From Labilibacter marinus (lineage in GTDB: Bacteria > Bacteroidota > Bacteroidia > Bacteroidales > Marinilabiliaceae), in the NCBI RefSeq assembly GCF_001659685.2, contig NZ_LXYE02000030.1, forward strand, positions 103,215 to 167,214: a DNA stretch of 64,000 bases, given 5' to 3'. A model generated the notes under the pieces. It saw nothing but the letters and a program-made list of their open reading frames with translations. It ran no database searches and was not told where the DNA came from. The position numbers were made by a program, and so were the translations under genes. Each line of letters begins with the position of its first letter. Positions within the stretch are counted from its first letter, which is position 1. Shown here piece after piece: positions 16,378 through 24,928 of this stretch.

Positions 16378-17280
16378 ATGAAAATGAAGAGGGTATTTAT
16401 TACGATTCTGTTTTTAGGAATGTTTTTTTCTACATGGGCAGTAAGACCATATTTTAGGATTGGGCAATCTCACGAATCTGTTCATGATTTAACCGCAGAA
16501 GTTACTAAACTTCTTTTGGGGCATGATTTTGAGGTGTTGGGCATGTATCATCCTAATGATGATAAGGACTTATGCGTGATTGTTTTTACTTGCGACCAGA
16601 TGACCAGTATGGCCACCAGTGTAGCAGATAAAGGAGCTTTTGGCGCTGCATTAAAAGTGGGTTTAGTTGGGCATGATAATGGAATGACAGATATTACGCT
16701 TTTAAACCCGCACTATATAAAACAAGCTTATTTTAGTACTAATACTAATCGTTACGAAGCAGTTAAAATGACTGCAGTAACAGATTCTTTAATTAAGGAG
16801 GCGCTCTCGCCATTGGTTTCAGATTCTACGTATTATGGAAAAGACATACCCAAAGAGGAGTTGTGGGAATATCATTTTATGCCTACTATGGCTAAATATG
16901 AAGATACTGTTGAGTTAAATGAATTTAGTGAATATCTGGAGGCAATTGCAACAATAAAGACAAATTTGCTGAAGGGTGTAGAATGTTGTGAATTGGTTTA
17001 TGAGTTGACTTTTGATGATAAGGAAATAGCTATTTTTGGAGTCTCCTTTAATGGAGAGGAAGATATAGAAAAAGAACTAATTGAATTATTAGGAATCGAC
17101 TGTATAACCTCTATGCCACTTGAAATATTGGTGCAAGGTAATAAGGCTTTTATTTTAAACGGGCGCTACAGAATTCCAGTTTTTAAGACAGACTTAAGTA
17201 GATCGAAAGTTTTAAAAATTTTCGATATTGCTTCGGATGTAAAAAGTTGCTTAAAGACTGTAGTTGAATGGGAGGATTAA
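16378..17280 (+). CDS. Secreted protein of unknown function, DUF302-like N-terminal half
   Basis: A 300-residue protein. I place the start at the ATG at 16378; a TTG three bases earlier is also in frame. A signal peptide ends near FFSTWA. Residues 25-115 (EVTKLLLGHDFEVLGMYHPN, VIVFTC, DITLLNP) resemble the DUF302 fold by eye, and the second half (about 165-300) has no recognised motif. Its stop overlaps the stop of the convergent response regulator by four bases, so no terminator separates the two. I do not recognise it with confidence. Confidence 0.5.
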   Translation: MKMKRVFITILFLGMFFSTWAVRPYFRIGQSHESVHDLTAEVTKLLLGHDFEVLGMYHPNDDKDLCVIVFTCDQMTSMATSVADKGAFGAALKVGLVGHDNGMTDITLLNPHYIKQAYFSTNTNRYEAVKMTAVTDSLIKEALSPLVSDSTYYGKDIPKEELWEYHFMPTMAKYEDTVELNEFSEYLEAIATIKTNLLKGVECCELVYELTFDDKEIAIFGVSFNGEEDIEKELIELLGIDCITSMPLEILVQGNKAFILNGRYRIPVFKTDLSRSKVLKIFDIASDVKSCLKTVVEWED

Positions 17281-17978
17281 CTCTCTTCGTTTAATTTGAG
17301 TAGATATCCACTTCCATGTATATTAATTATTTCAATTCTAGGTTCTTCACGTAAGTATTTTCTGAGCTTTGTAATGTAAACATCCATACTACGTGTGGTA
17401 AAATAGCTATTTTCTCCCCATATGCTTTTAAGCGCTTTTTCGCGAGGCATTACTTTATTTAAATCTAAACAAAGCATTTTTAGCAATTCAGCTTCTTTAG
17501 GTGATAATTGATTTACTTTTCCTGGGGAGCTTAATGTGCGTAATTCAAAATTAAACTCAATACATCCTAATTCAAATAAACTTGGAGTATCTTCATCAGA
17601 TTGATTAGAGCTACGGCTTAATATGGCATTGATTTTGGCAATCAGTATTTCTGAATCAAATGGTTTCGTTACATAATCATCGGCACCAATGCCAAATCCT
17701 TGTAGGATGTCTTCTTTCAGGGTTTTTGCGGTTAAAAATATTAAAGGAATAGTTTCTTCTTTCGCTTTTATTTCTCTACCAATAGTAAAACCATCTACAT
17801 TGGGCAACATTACATCTAAAATACAAATGTCAAAATGACCCTTTAAGAAAGTTTTAAGGGCGTTGTTACCATCTTTAACCCAGGTAACACCAAATCCATT
17901 AATTTCTAAATACGATTTCATGACGGTTCCAAAATTTTGGTCGTCCTCTACCATAAAAACTTTTTTCTTATCGCTCAT
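17277..17978 (-). CDS. OmpR-family response regulator
   Basis: A 233-residue regulator: receiver domain (D12-D13, phospho-acceptor D55 in CILDVMLPNVDG, Lys in YVTKPFDSE) and a winged-helix DNA-binding domain (about 130-228, LSPKEAELLKMLC, RSMDVYITKLRKYL, IINIHGSGYLL). It resembles RprY-type regulators of Bacteroidota. It lies 25 bases after its kinase gene. OmpR-family proteins bind direct repeats spaced by one helical turn, and such an array of TTAAC lies just beyond the kinase gene at 19717-19753. Confidence 0.93.
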   Translation of the reverse strand: MSDKKKVFMVEDDQNFGTVMKSYLEINGFGVTWVKDGNNALKTFLKGHFDICILDVMLPNVDGFTIGREIKAKEETIPLIFLTAKTLKEDILQGFGIGADDYVTKPFDSEILIAKINAILSRSSNQSDEDTPSLFELGCIEFNFELRTLSSPGKVNQLSPKEAELLKMLCLDLNKVMPREKALKSIWGENSYFTTRSMDVYITKLRKYLREEPRIEIINIHGSGYLLKLNEES

Positions 17979-18003
17979 TTTTCTGTATTTGTTATTGGGT
18001 TGA

Positions 18004-19629
18004 TTAACTAAATGGTAAAAATAACTTAAATGTTGAACCTTCGCCTAATTTACTTTTAACAAAAATATTTCCGTGATGTTGATCCATAATGGCTTTTACA
18101 TAGCTTAACCCTAAGCCAAAGCCTTTTACATTGTGAATGTTTCCTTTGGTTGCTCTAAAAAATTTCTCAAATACTTTAGCCTGTTGTTCCTTGGTCATGC
18201 CAATACCATTGTCGCTTACCTTAATTTCAATTCCGCTTTTGGTATTTTGTGTGCACACTTCAATTAAAGGTGTTTGCTCGGTGTATTTAAGTGCATTTTC
18301 AAGTAGGTTCATAATAACATTGGTAAAATGAACTTCATCTACATTGAAAACAGTCAGATCCGCATTTAATTGTGTGTTGATACTTGCGGACTTTTGTTCT
18401 GCCAATAGTTTTATTTTTTCTACTGCATCATTTATCAATGGATGCAAGTCTGTTTTTATCTTAACTAATTGGAAATCTCGTTTCTCAATTAACGACATTT
18501 GTAAAACTCTTTCAACCTGATTATTCATTCTTTTATTCTCTTCCTTTATAATTCTTAAAAAAGGAGAGATATGTTCTGGTTTATCAATAATCATGGGGTT
18601 TCCAATGTTGTCAGTTGCCAAGTTAATGGTTGCAATGGGTGTTTTAAACTCATGCGTCATGTTGTTAATAAAGTCTGACTTGATTTCGGAAAGCTTTTTT
18701 TGGTTGATAATGGTTCTAAGTGTAAAATAAAAAGTAAGTAGAATGAATAGGGTGAAAATTAAGGATGATGCCAATAGTATATTTAATGATTTATATATAA
18801 ATGCCTTTTGATTTGGGAAGTATACATCCATGGCAAGCGGTGACATGTTTCTAAATAAATCGTTAGGGAATAAGTTAGCGACAAACAAAAAATTACTTTT
18901 TTCACGCTTGTAAGTATTCGAACAAAGCTTGGTTAATTGACCATTGTCTCTGTTTAAGATGCCGTATTCGTATTCTAAATCTATACCTCTTGCCTTTAAC
19001 TCATAATCTAAAATACGGGTCAGGTTTTTAGTGTCTATTCTATTTGAAATATCTGAAGAACGCATTTGAATTTCATAAGAGAATTGGTTGAAAAAACTTT
19101 GTGCATTCAAGGAACTACTGCCCGTCATCTCTCTTTGTAATGAGTCTTGAATATGTGCTATGGCTCTTTCAACTCTTTTAATATCAGATTTATTATTGAA
19201 ATCTATATTTTTGTCAGTCAGTGTTATTTGTTGCGATTTTCCATTGTTTAATATTTCAATATGAGCTTCAAAATGTCCTGTACTTAATGGACGCGTTTCT
19301 TCTCTACCTTGTGCATAAATATCTTCGGGTGAAAATCTCTTTTTCCCTTGATTAGATAATGGGAAATGGGGCATTCTTTGTAATGAAGATGTATCGGTCA
19401 GGTTGCGGTTTACTGGCTGGTTTTGAAAGAATTGTTTCATGTAATAATTAGCCGCTTGTTCTCTTTGAGCTCTTTGTGCGGTTGCATTAAGTGCATCGTA
19501 AACTGTTGCGTTAAATTTTTCCTTTCTAACATCAATGGCATTATTCATCCAGAAAAACTGAACCATAATAATACCCAATAGAGAGAAGCCCATTAATACT
19601 ACTAATCCCGAGAACGATTTTTTCTTCAT
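18004..19629 (-). CDS. Two-component sensor histidine kinase (RprX-like layout)
   Basis: A 541-residue kinase with a first membrane segment (about 9-28), a large extracytoplasmic domain (about 30-280), a second membrane segment (about 285-305), HisKA with H326 (NNMTHEFKTPIATI) and a HATPase domain (NLLENALKYT, DNGIGM, GFGLGLSYVKAI). It is transcribed with the OmpR-type regulator downstream and diverges from the secreted-protein gene at 19828. The periplasmic domain has no recognised fold. An envelope-stress role is suggested by the shared TTAAC motif before degP, which is inference. Confidence 0.92.
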   Translation of the reverse strand: MKKKSFSGLVVLMGFSLLGIIMVQFFWMNNAIDVRKEKFNATVYDALNATAQRAQREQAANYYMKQFFQNQPVNRNLTDTSSLQRMPHFPLSNQGKKRFSPEDIYAQGREETRPLSTGHFEAHIEILNNGKSQQITLTDKNIDFNNKSDIKRVERAIAHIQDSLQREMTGSSSLNAQSFFNQFSYEIQMRSSDISNRIDTKNLTRILDYELKARGIDLEYEYGILNRDNGQLTKLCSNTYKREKSNFLFVANLFPNDLFRNMSPLAMDVYFPNQKAFIYKSLNILLASSLIFTLFILLTFYFTLRTIINQKKLSEIKSDFINNMTHEFKTPIATINLATDNIGNPMIIDKPEHISPFLRIIKEENKRMNNQVERVLQMSLIEKRDFQLVKIKTDLHPLINDAVEKIKLLAEQKSASINTQLNADLTVFNVDEVHFTNVIMNLLENALKYTEQTPLIEVCTQNTKSGIEIKVSDNGIGMTKEQQAKVFEKFFRATKGNIHNVKGFGLGLSYVKAIMDQHHGNIFVKSKLGEGSTFKLFLPFS

Positions 19630-19716
19630 TGTAAGCTATCTAATAATGTATTTATGGCTGTGTTTTGCCAACTTTACAATGTAAATATAGCCCATTTTTA
19701 GTGGCTTGATTTCACT

Positions 19717-19753
19717 TTAACTATATCTTAACTGATTTTAACCGCACCTTAAC
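19717..19753 (+). promoter_or_regulatory. Four TTAAC direct repeats phased at one helical turn
   Basis: TTAAC occurs at 19717, 19728, 19738 and 19749 (periods 11, 10, 11 bp), all in one orientation, in the region between the divergent kinase gene and the gene at 19828. The last copy occupies the -33 position of the promoter at 19776-19783. This is the layout of OmpR/PhoB-family boxes. Confidence 0.65.
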
Positions 19754-19775
19754 CAGTCTAGTTTAATAAGTTGTT

Positions 19776-19783
19776 TACCTTTG
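19776..19783 (+). promoter_or_regulatory. Probable -7 box of the 19828 gene, no TTG -33 box
   Basis: TACCTTTG matches TAnnTTTG exactly. No TTG lies 19-21 bases upstream; the fourth TTAAC repeat is there instead, as at activator-dependent promoters. Confidence 0.55.
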
Positions 19784-19827
19784 AAATACTTAAAACCCGT
19801 CTTGTAAAAGATTAAAAACTTATCATC

Positions 19828-20871
19828 ATGAAGAAATATATGCTTAAGTCGTTTATCATTATGGTTTTGATAGCGGTATTAACGCCATTATCTATTATTG
19901 CTCAGCATAACCATGTTAAGGTAGAGGTGTTAAACGAAGAAGGTGATTCAGTCACCAGTAATTACTTTTATCGTACCATGTTTAATGTAGGGGAAGTAAA
20001 TGATATGCATAAAAAGCTAGATAGTATCTTTTCTACTTTAGATAAGGATTTGAATAAACGTATTGAGGTAATTGCATTTAATAATGATTCGATTTTTAAT
20101 CAGTATAGGTTTGAGCACAATTTAGACTCTGTATTATTGATGCATAAATTAAGTACGAATGATAAAAGGATTAATGCCCTAATTAGATCACATTCGAGCA
20201 AACCAGGAAAGCAGGTTTGGGTTTTTGACGAAAATGATATGGACTCTACTATTCATAAAAATATGAATATTGAGGTAGTAACAGATTCCATGACTGAGAA
20301 TGGAAAAACTGTTATAAAGAAACGAGTAATTGTAATGAATGGTAGTGATGGGAGAGAATCTCCTATTGTGATTAAACATTCGAGTGATGGGGAGGGTGCT
20401 GATGTACAACAAGTGATGGCCTATAGTTCAGTAGGTACGCATAAATATCCTGGAGAAACCATTAGAATTGTAAAAGGAGATAAAAAGATAAAGGCTAAAG
20501 GAGCAAAATCATCTCAAAAGTTTGTTGCTGAAATTCCTATTTCAGATGCTGAGGTATTGGTAAGAGGGGGAGTTTCTCCGAAGGTTATAACAGGAGAGGC
20601 TTTGCATCCTAATGATATTGCAGTTCATGTAAAGGTAAAGGAGGAGTTTGGTAAAGAAGTGAAAACTGCAGGTTTGTATTTGACATTTGAAGATGTGGAA
20701 GATATGCAAGTTAAAATACTGGATAGAAATGGACGTATTTTATTTGAAGAGGTAAAAAAGAAATTTACTGGGGAATATAAAAAAGATATAGAAATGAAGA
20801 ATGCCTTAAGTCCTTATTATTTTGTGGTAGTACGAAATAAGCAATTATTTGCTAGGATGATAGGTGATTAA
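19828..20871 (+). CDS. Secreted protein of unknown function divergent from OmpR-type system
   Basis: A 347-residue protein with a signal peptide (cut near SIIAQ). The middle (about 40-200) is charged and has no recognised motif. The last 65 residues (LYLTFEDVEDMQVKILDRNG, YKKDIEMKNALSPYYFVVVR) form a beta-sandwich-like segment that recalls, but does not clearly match, type IX sorting domains (the usual GxY is PYYF). It is expressed away from the kinase gene, from a promoter preceded by the phased TTAAC array, so it is the likeliest direct target of that regulator. Function unknown. Confidence 0.55.
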   Translation: MKKYMLKSFIIMVLIAVLTPLSIIAQHNHVKVEVLNEEGDSVTSNYFYRTMFNVGEVNDMHKKLDSIFSTLDKDLNKRIEVIAFNNDSIFNQYRFEHNLDSVLLMHKLSTNDKRINALIRSHSSKPGKQVWVFDENDMDSTIHKNMNIEVVTDSMTENGKTVIKKRVIVMNGSDGRESPIVIKHSSDGEGADVQQVMAYSSVGTHKYPGETIRIVKGDKKIKAKGAKSSQKFVAEIPISDAEVLVRGGVSPKVITGEALHPNDIAVHVKVKEEFGKEVKTAGLYLTFEDVEDMQVKILDRNGRILFEEVKKKFTGEYKKDIEMKNALSPYYFVVVRNKQLFARMIGD

Positions 20872-20904
20872 GAAATTGGGTTAAATTAGATTGTGTATTT
20901 AGGT

Positions 20905-20940
20905 AAGCCAGTTCTACGTCTTGTATGAGCTGGCTTTTTT
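20905..20940 (+). terminator. Terminator between convergent 19828 gene and acetyltransferase
   Basis: AAGCCAG pairs with CTGGCTT across an imperfect stem-loop and is followed by six T. Confidence 0.7.
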
Positions 20941-21487
20941 ATTCTATTTTGCGTAGCTTAACCTTTACAGCAGGGTTTCCACGATAAATGGAATAAGTTT
21001 CAAGTTCTCCTGAGGCTACAGATTGTACGGATAAAACTGCGTGTGATTTGCAGATAGTGTTGGGTGTTAGCATAGATTGTGCGCCAATCCAAACCCCGTC
21101 CTCCAACACTATAGGGCCAATCATTAAGTCAAAGGTTTTTTTCTTGAAATTGTGATTTCCGCAAAGCAATAAAGCACCTTGCGATAAGCAACAGTTTTTT
21201 CCAATAGTGACTTGGTCTAGATTATCTATCCAAACATTTTCGCCAATCCAAGTATGCTCTCCAATAGAAAGTTTCCAAGGGTATTTTATATTTACACCCG
21301 GCTTTATAACAACTCCAGAAGCAATTTTGGCTCCAAAAAGTTTTAATAAGGCTTTTTTAAGTCCAGAAGAAGGATTAAGTGGGTTTATTAGGAATAATAA
21401 ATTAATAAAATACCATAAGGTTCTTTTAATTGCACTACCTGGTTTGTACCAGCTATTATTGTATTTTGAGAGATCTGTTTGCTTCAT
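20939..21487 (-). CDS. WcaF-type hexapeptide-repeat acetyltransferase
   Basis: A 182-residue left-handed beta-helix acyltransferase. Hexapeptide repeats run from about residue 55 to 150 (VVIKPGVNIKYPWKLSIGEH, NVWIDNLDQVTIGKNC, GALLLCGNH, GPIVLEDGVWIGAQSMLTPN) with the catalytic His in the CGNHN stretch and the NPAVKVK tail motif. It matches the colanic acid WcaF/NodL-like group, which O-acetylates sugars of surface polysaccharides. It stands without other polysaccharide genes; the EamA transporter gene upstream is on the same strand 29 bases away. Confidence 0.85.
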   Translation of the reverse strand: MKQTDLSKYNNSWYKPGSAIKRTLWYFINLLFLINPLNPSSGLKKALLKLFGAKIASGVVIKPGVNIKYPWKLSIGEHTWIGENVWIDNLDQVTIGKNCCLSQGALLLCGNHNFKKKTFDLMIGPIVLEDGVWIGAQSMLTPNTICKSHAVLSVQSVASGELETYSIYRGNPAVKVKLRKIE

Positions 21488-21516
21488 GGCAAATGTTATT
21501 GCTGCGAATTATAATG

Positions 21517-22413
21517 TTATTTTGTACCAAAAATAAGTAAGCCTATACCAATTAAAATACCCAATAGGTAAATAGCTTTTGTTTTAATGTTTTTCTCTTT
21601 AAATAAATATGCGCCAAAAGCAAAAGCGATAACAACGCTACCTCTTCGTAGTGCTGAAACAATGGATATCATACTTTCGGGGATATGTAAAGCATAAAAA
21701 TAAAAGAAATCGGCAATAATCAAGAATAAACCAATTAAAGGAATGCTCCATCTCCACTTAAAAGGAGATGTTTTTTTACGAGTAGGCCACCAAATAGCAA
21801 ATACTAATGGCACAAATAGTACCACTTGGTAAAAGGTAAAATAACACTGAACTGCCATCCTATTGATGTGGCGTAATAAAAACTTATCATATAATCCACT
21901 TACAGCGCCGAACAGAGTTCCTAGTATGATGAAAAACACCCATTTATTTTTTCTAAAAGAAATGCCTTCTGTTTTTCCAGCAATGGAAAACATATAGAAA
22001 AATGATAATGTTATAGCGATGCCAATCCATTGGTAAGGGGTAAGTCTTTCTGAAAATATGATAATGGCTCCAATGAGTGTCCATAAAGGTCCAGTAGCTC
22101 TAATGGGCGAAACGATGGTTAATGGCAGATGCTTTAAGGCAAAAAACGAAAATATCCACGAGGTTACAACAATGGCCGACTTTAAAAAGAGCATAGCATG
22201 TTCTTTCCAGCTAATGGATGGAATGTAAAAAAGATGCTCGGGAGTGATAAATTCATTTCTAGAAGCAATTAAAATGGGAATGAAAAGAATTGCCCCACTG
22301 ATAGAGCTAAAAAGTAATACTGGAAGTACCGCATTTTTGTTTACAGAAACCTTTTTTACAACATCGTATATTCCTAAGAATAGTGCCGAAACAATTGCTA
22401 ATAACCACCACAT
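21517..22413 (-). CDS. EamA/DMT-superfamily membrane transporter
   Basis: A 298-residue protein with about ten hydrophobic segments in two EamA repeats (about 3-140 and 155-295). The first repeat ends with RATGPLWTLIGAIIIFSERLTPYQWIG and the second with ALRRGSVVIAFAFGAYLFKE, both typical EamA signatures. The family exports or imports metabolites such as amino acids or nucleotide sugars. Substrate unknown. It is probably the first gene of a two-gene unit with the acetyltransferase and diverges from the dihydropyrimidinase-like gene. Confidence 0.85.
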   Translation of the reverse strand: MWWLLAIVSALFLGIYDVVKKVSVNKNAVLPVLLFSSISGAILFIPILIASRNEFITPEHLFYIPSISWKEHAMLFLKSAIVVTSWIFSFFALKHLPLTIVSPIRATGPLWTLIGAIIIFSERLTPYQWIGIAITLSFFYMFSIAGKTEGISFRKNKWVFFIILGTLFGAVSGLYDKFLLRHINRMAVQCYFTFYQVVLFVPLVFAIWWPTRKKTSPFKWRWSIPLIGLFLIIADFFYFYALHIPESMISIVSALRRGSVVIAFAFGAYLFKEKNIKTKAIYLLGILIGIGLLIFGTK

Positions 22414-22578
22414 TTTACTTCGTATATTGTTGAGGGCACAAAAATAGATTTTTATTATAATTCAGAGTAAGTTATTGTGTTTTTGTTTTGTACAATGGAG
22501 ATATTTAACGTAAATTTAGAAAAGGTACTTCATAAATAAGTTAATATCTTACTGGTGCCATAAACTAATTTCTCGTCC

Positions 22579-23916
22579 ATGAATTATCTGCTCGTTAAAA
22601 ACGGATTTGTTGTAAAGCAGTCGGCAATTATAACCGAAGATATTTTGGTGGGTGGTAATAAAATATTGCAAATTGGGCAAGGTATTGAGCGACCTACGGG
22701 AGAAACACCAGTAATAGATGCCAGTGGAAAGTATATTTTGCCTGGAGCGGTGGATGTGAATAGGCATTTTTTAGACCTAACTTCCGAAGAGTATTCTCCC
22801 GAGGAGATTAATAAATTAAATCAAGCAGAGATATATAACGGAACCACTACAATGTTAGATGCAGTGGAGGATTTCTACGAAAAAAACTACCTCTATAATA
22901 TTTATAAAGCTAAGCAAAAGGCCAAAAATAACTTAATTGACTATGGCTTTCATTTAGCTTTTTCTGATTTAAAGGCTAGTATGGCCAATGCATTTGATTA
23001 CAGTTTTATTCACGAGGGAATTTCAACTTTATTATTGAGTGTATCATTGTTAGATAAAGTAAATATTAACGTACTTGAATCTATTGTAAAAAGAGCAGCC
23101 AACTATCATTTGTTAATCATTTGTGACCTTTTAATTCCAGATGTAGAGAAAAGTAGTGCCGATGATATTAAGCTCAACAATCCTTTAACATTACAAAATC
23201 ATTTTGAAGCGCTGTCGGTATTGGTGGAGCTGGGCATTAACTATAATTGCCCTTTGATGTTTTTAAATGTAAAGTATAAGGAAGAGTTAGAAATGATTCA
23301 TGATGGTTTAGATAACGGAGGTGACTTTTACGTAAGTATGAGCATGCCGTTTTCTATTAACTTATCGGATAAAAATGAAACTTCGAGCAATGAAAAGCTT
23401 GGTGAACTAACCCATCAGCATGGTTTAACGCCTATCAAAGAAGAAGAGGTTTGGTTATTAGTGAAGGATCAAAGGTTCCTAATTAATCCACCATCTTATA
23501 ATTTAAATTTTGAGGATGAATCGGATGATGCTTTAGTTTTTAACAGACCCGATAAGTTTTTTTATCTCAGGAATTACCTGAGCATGTTGTATACGGTTGG
23601 CGTAAATGAAGGTAATATTAATATTTTAGACCTAGTAGATATCGTGTCTACTCGCCCTTCAAAGATTATGGGATTGTGGCCTAAAAAAGGAGTGCTGCAG
23701 GCAGGAGCCGATGCTGATTTTGTTATCTGGAACCCAACTTTTGATAGAAATTTGTACTGCTCAATGCCAACTGCAGAAATTACGCCATTGAAAAAGTACA
23801 AGCTGATAGGGCGACCTGATTTTGTTTTTGCCAAAGGAAGAATGGTATATAATGGAGAATCTTTTTACCCCAAACATTCCGATGGAGCATTTGTGTTCAG
23901 GACATCCCCAATGTAG
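22579..23916 (+). CDS. Dihydropyrimidinase/dihydroorotase-like protein with degenerate metal site
   Basis: A 445-residue amidohydrolase-fold protein. The N-terminal strand (KNGFVVKQSAIITEDILVGG), the barrel entry PGAVDV and the C-terminal SKIMGLWPKKG, GADADFVIWNP and FAKGRMVYNG are clear dihydropyrimidinase/dihydroorotase features. The catalytic site is not. The first metal His of DxHxH is N61 (only H63 remains), the carbamylated Lys region reads STLLLSVSLL, the HAE-type histidine motif reads ICDLLIPD, and the GTDHxP aspartate motif is absent. It is thus probably a non-catalytic relative, comparable to CRMP proteins. Annotation as dihydroorotase would overstate it. Confidence 0.8.
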   Translation: MNYLLVKNGFVVKQSAIITEDILVGGNKILQIGQGIERPTGETPVIDASGKYILPGAVDVNRHFLDLTSEEYSPEEINKLNQAEIYNGTTTMLDAVEDFYEKNYLYNIYKAKQKAKNNLIDYGFHLAFSDLKASMANAFDYSFIHEGISTLLLSVSLLDKVNINVLESIVKRAANYHLLIICDLLIPDVEKSSADDIKLNNPLTLQNHFEALSVLVELGINYNCPLMFLNVKYKEELEMIHDGLDNGGDFYVSMSMPFSINLSDKNETSSNEKLGELTHQHGLTPIKEEEVWLLVKDQRFLINPPSYNLNFEDESDDALVFNRPDKFFYLRNYLSMLYTVGVNEGNINILDLVDIVSTRPSKIMGLWPKKGVLQAGADADFVIWNPTFDRNLYCSMPTAEITPLKKYKLIGRPDFVFAKGRMVYNGESFYPKHSDGAFVFRTSPM

Positions 23917-23949
23917 TTTTTGTACAAAAAGTATTGTAAAGCCTACTGA

Positions 23950-24660
23950 TTACTCCGCTTCATCTTCTTTTAAGTGGCTGTCTTCGCACCTAATAATACG
24001 AGCTTTGTATTTATCAATCATACCATAATTATGGGTAGCCATAATTACTGTTTTTCCCATTTCTGATATTTTAAACAGCAATAGCATCAGGTCATTGGTC
24101 GTTTCAGGATCCAGATTGCCTGTAGGCTCATCTGCCAAAATAAGCTCGGGTTCATTTAATAAAGCTCTGGCAATTCCAATACGCTGTTGTTCACCTCCCG
24201 ATAGTTGGTGTGGCATTTTATACCCTTTATGTACCATATCCACTTGAGTGAGTACATCGCGTATTCTAACATCCATTTCTTTTTTGTTTTTCCAACCAGT
24301 AGCTTTTAAAACAAAATTCAAATTTTCGTAAACCGAACGGTCGCTTAAAAGCTGAAAGTCCTGAAAGATAATTCCCATTTTTCTTCTTAAATAAGGAATT
24401 TCCTTCGATTTTAACTTCTTTAGATTGTAACCAACGGTAAAAACATAACCTTCCGAAACAGGCACTTCTGCATACATAGTTTTAAGTAAACTAGACTTGC
24501 CACTTCCTACTTTTCCAATCAAATAAATAAACTCACCTTTTTTAACCTCTAGGTTAACATCCTTTAAAATAATGTTTTCCTGATGGCGAATCACTGCATT
24601 TTTAAACTCAACAATATTGTTTTGCTTATTTTCGATGGAAACGGATTGCTTATTGCTCAT
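23950..24660 (-). CDS. ftsE: FtsE-like ABC-type ATPase
   Basis: A 236-residue ATP-binding protein with Walker [10 protein letters not shown] (49-57), Q-loop IIFQDFQLL, signature LSGGEQQR, Walker [13 protein letters not shown] and the switch His in MATHNY. The sequence after the Q-loop ([12 protein letters not shown]) matches FtsE, which with FtsX activates peptidoglycan hydrolases at the division septum. FtsX is not in the window, so the pair is split or encoded elsewhere. LolD is an alternative. An N-terminal extension of about 15 polar residues precedes the domain. Confidence 0.85.
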   Translation of the reverse strand: MSNKQSVSIENKQNNIVEFKNAVIRHQENIILKDVNLEVKKGEFIYLIGKVGSGKSSLLKTMYAEVPVSEGYVFTVGYNLKKLKSKEIPYLRRKMGIIFQDFQLLSDRSVYENLNFVLKATGWKNKKEMDVRIRDVLTQVDMVHKGYKMPHQLSGGEQQRIGIARALLNEPELILADEPTGNLDPETTNDLMLLLFKISEMGKTVIMATHNYGMIDKYKARIIRCEDSHLKEDEAE

Positions 24661-24928
24661 TGCCTATGAAATGTATTTTCGGAACACTTAATTAATTATT
24701 GGGTGAAATTAAAAAAATAAATTGTGTTTTTCTTACGTTTTAATAGCAGATGCAAATTTTGATTTCGAGCATGAAATAATCGAGAGTGATTAATTTTAGA
24801 ATAGTACTTGATTTATTCCTATAATCATTCGGCTGATGTATAAGGGTAGTAGCCTAAAATTTTTATCTTTATGCCCCGAAAACAGGATTCACACGATTCA
24901 TCATTATTCAGAAGTAAAAGTTTATTGA

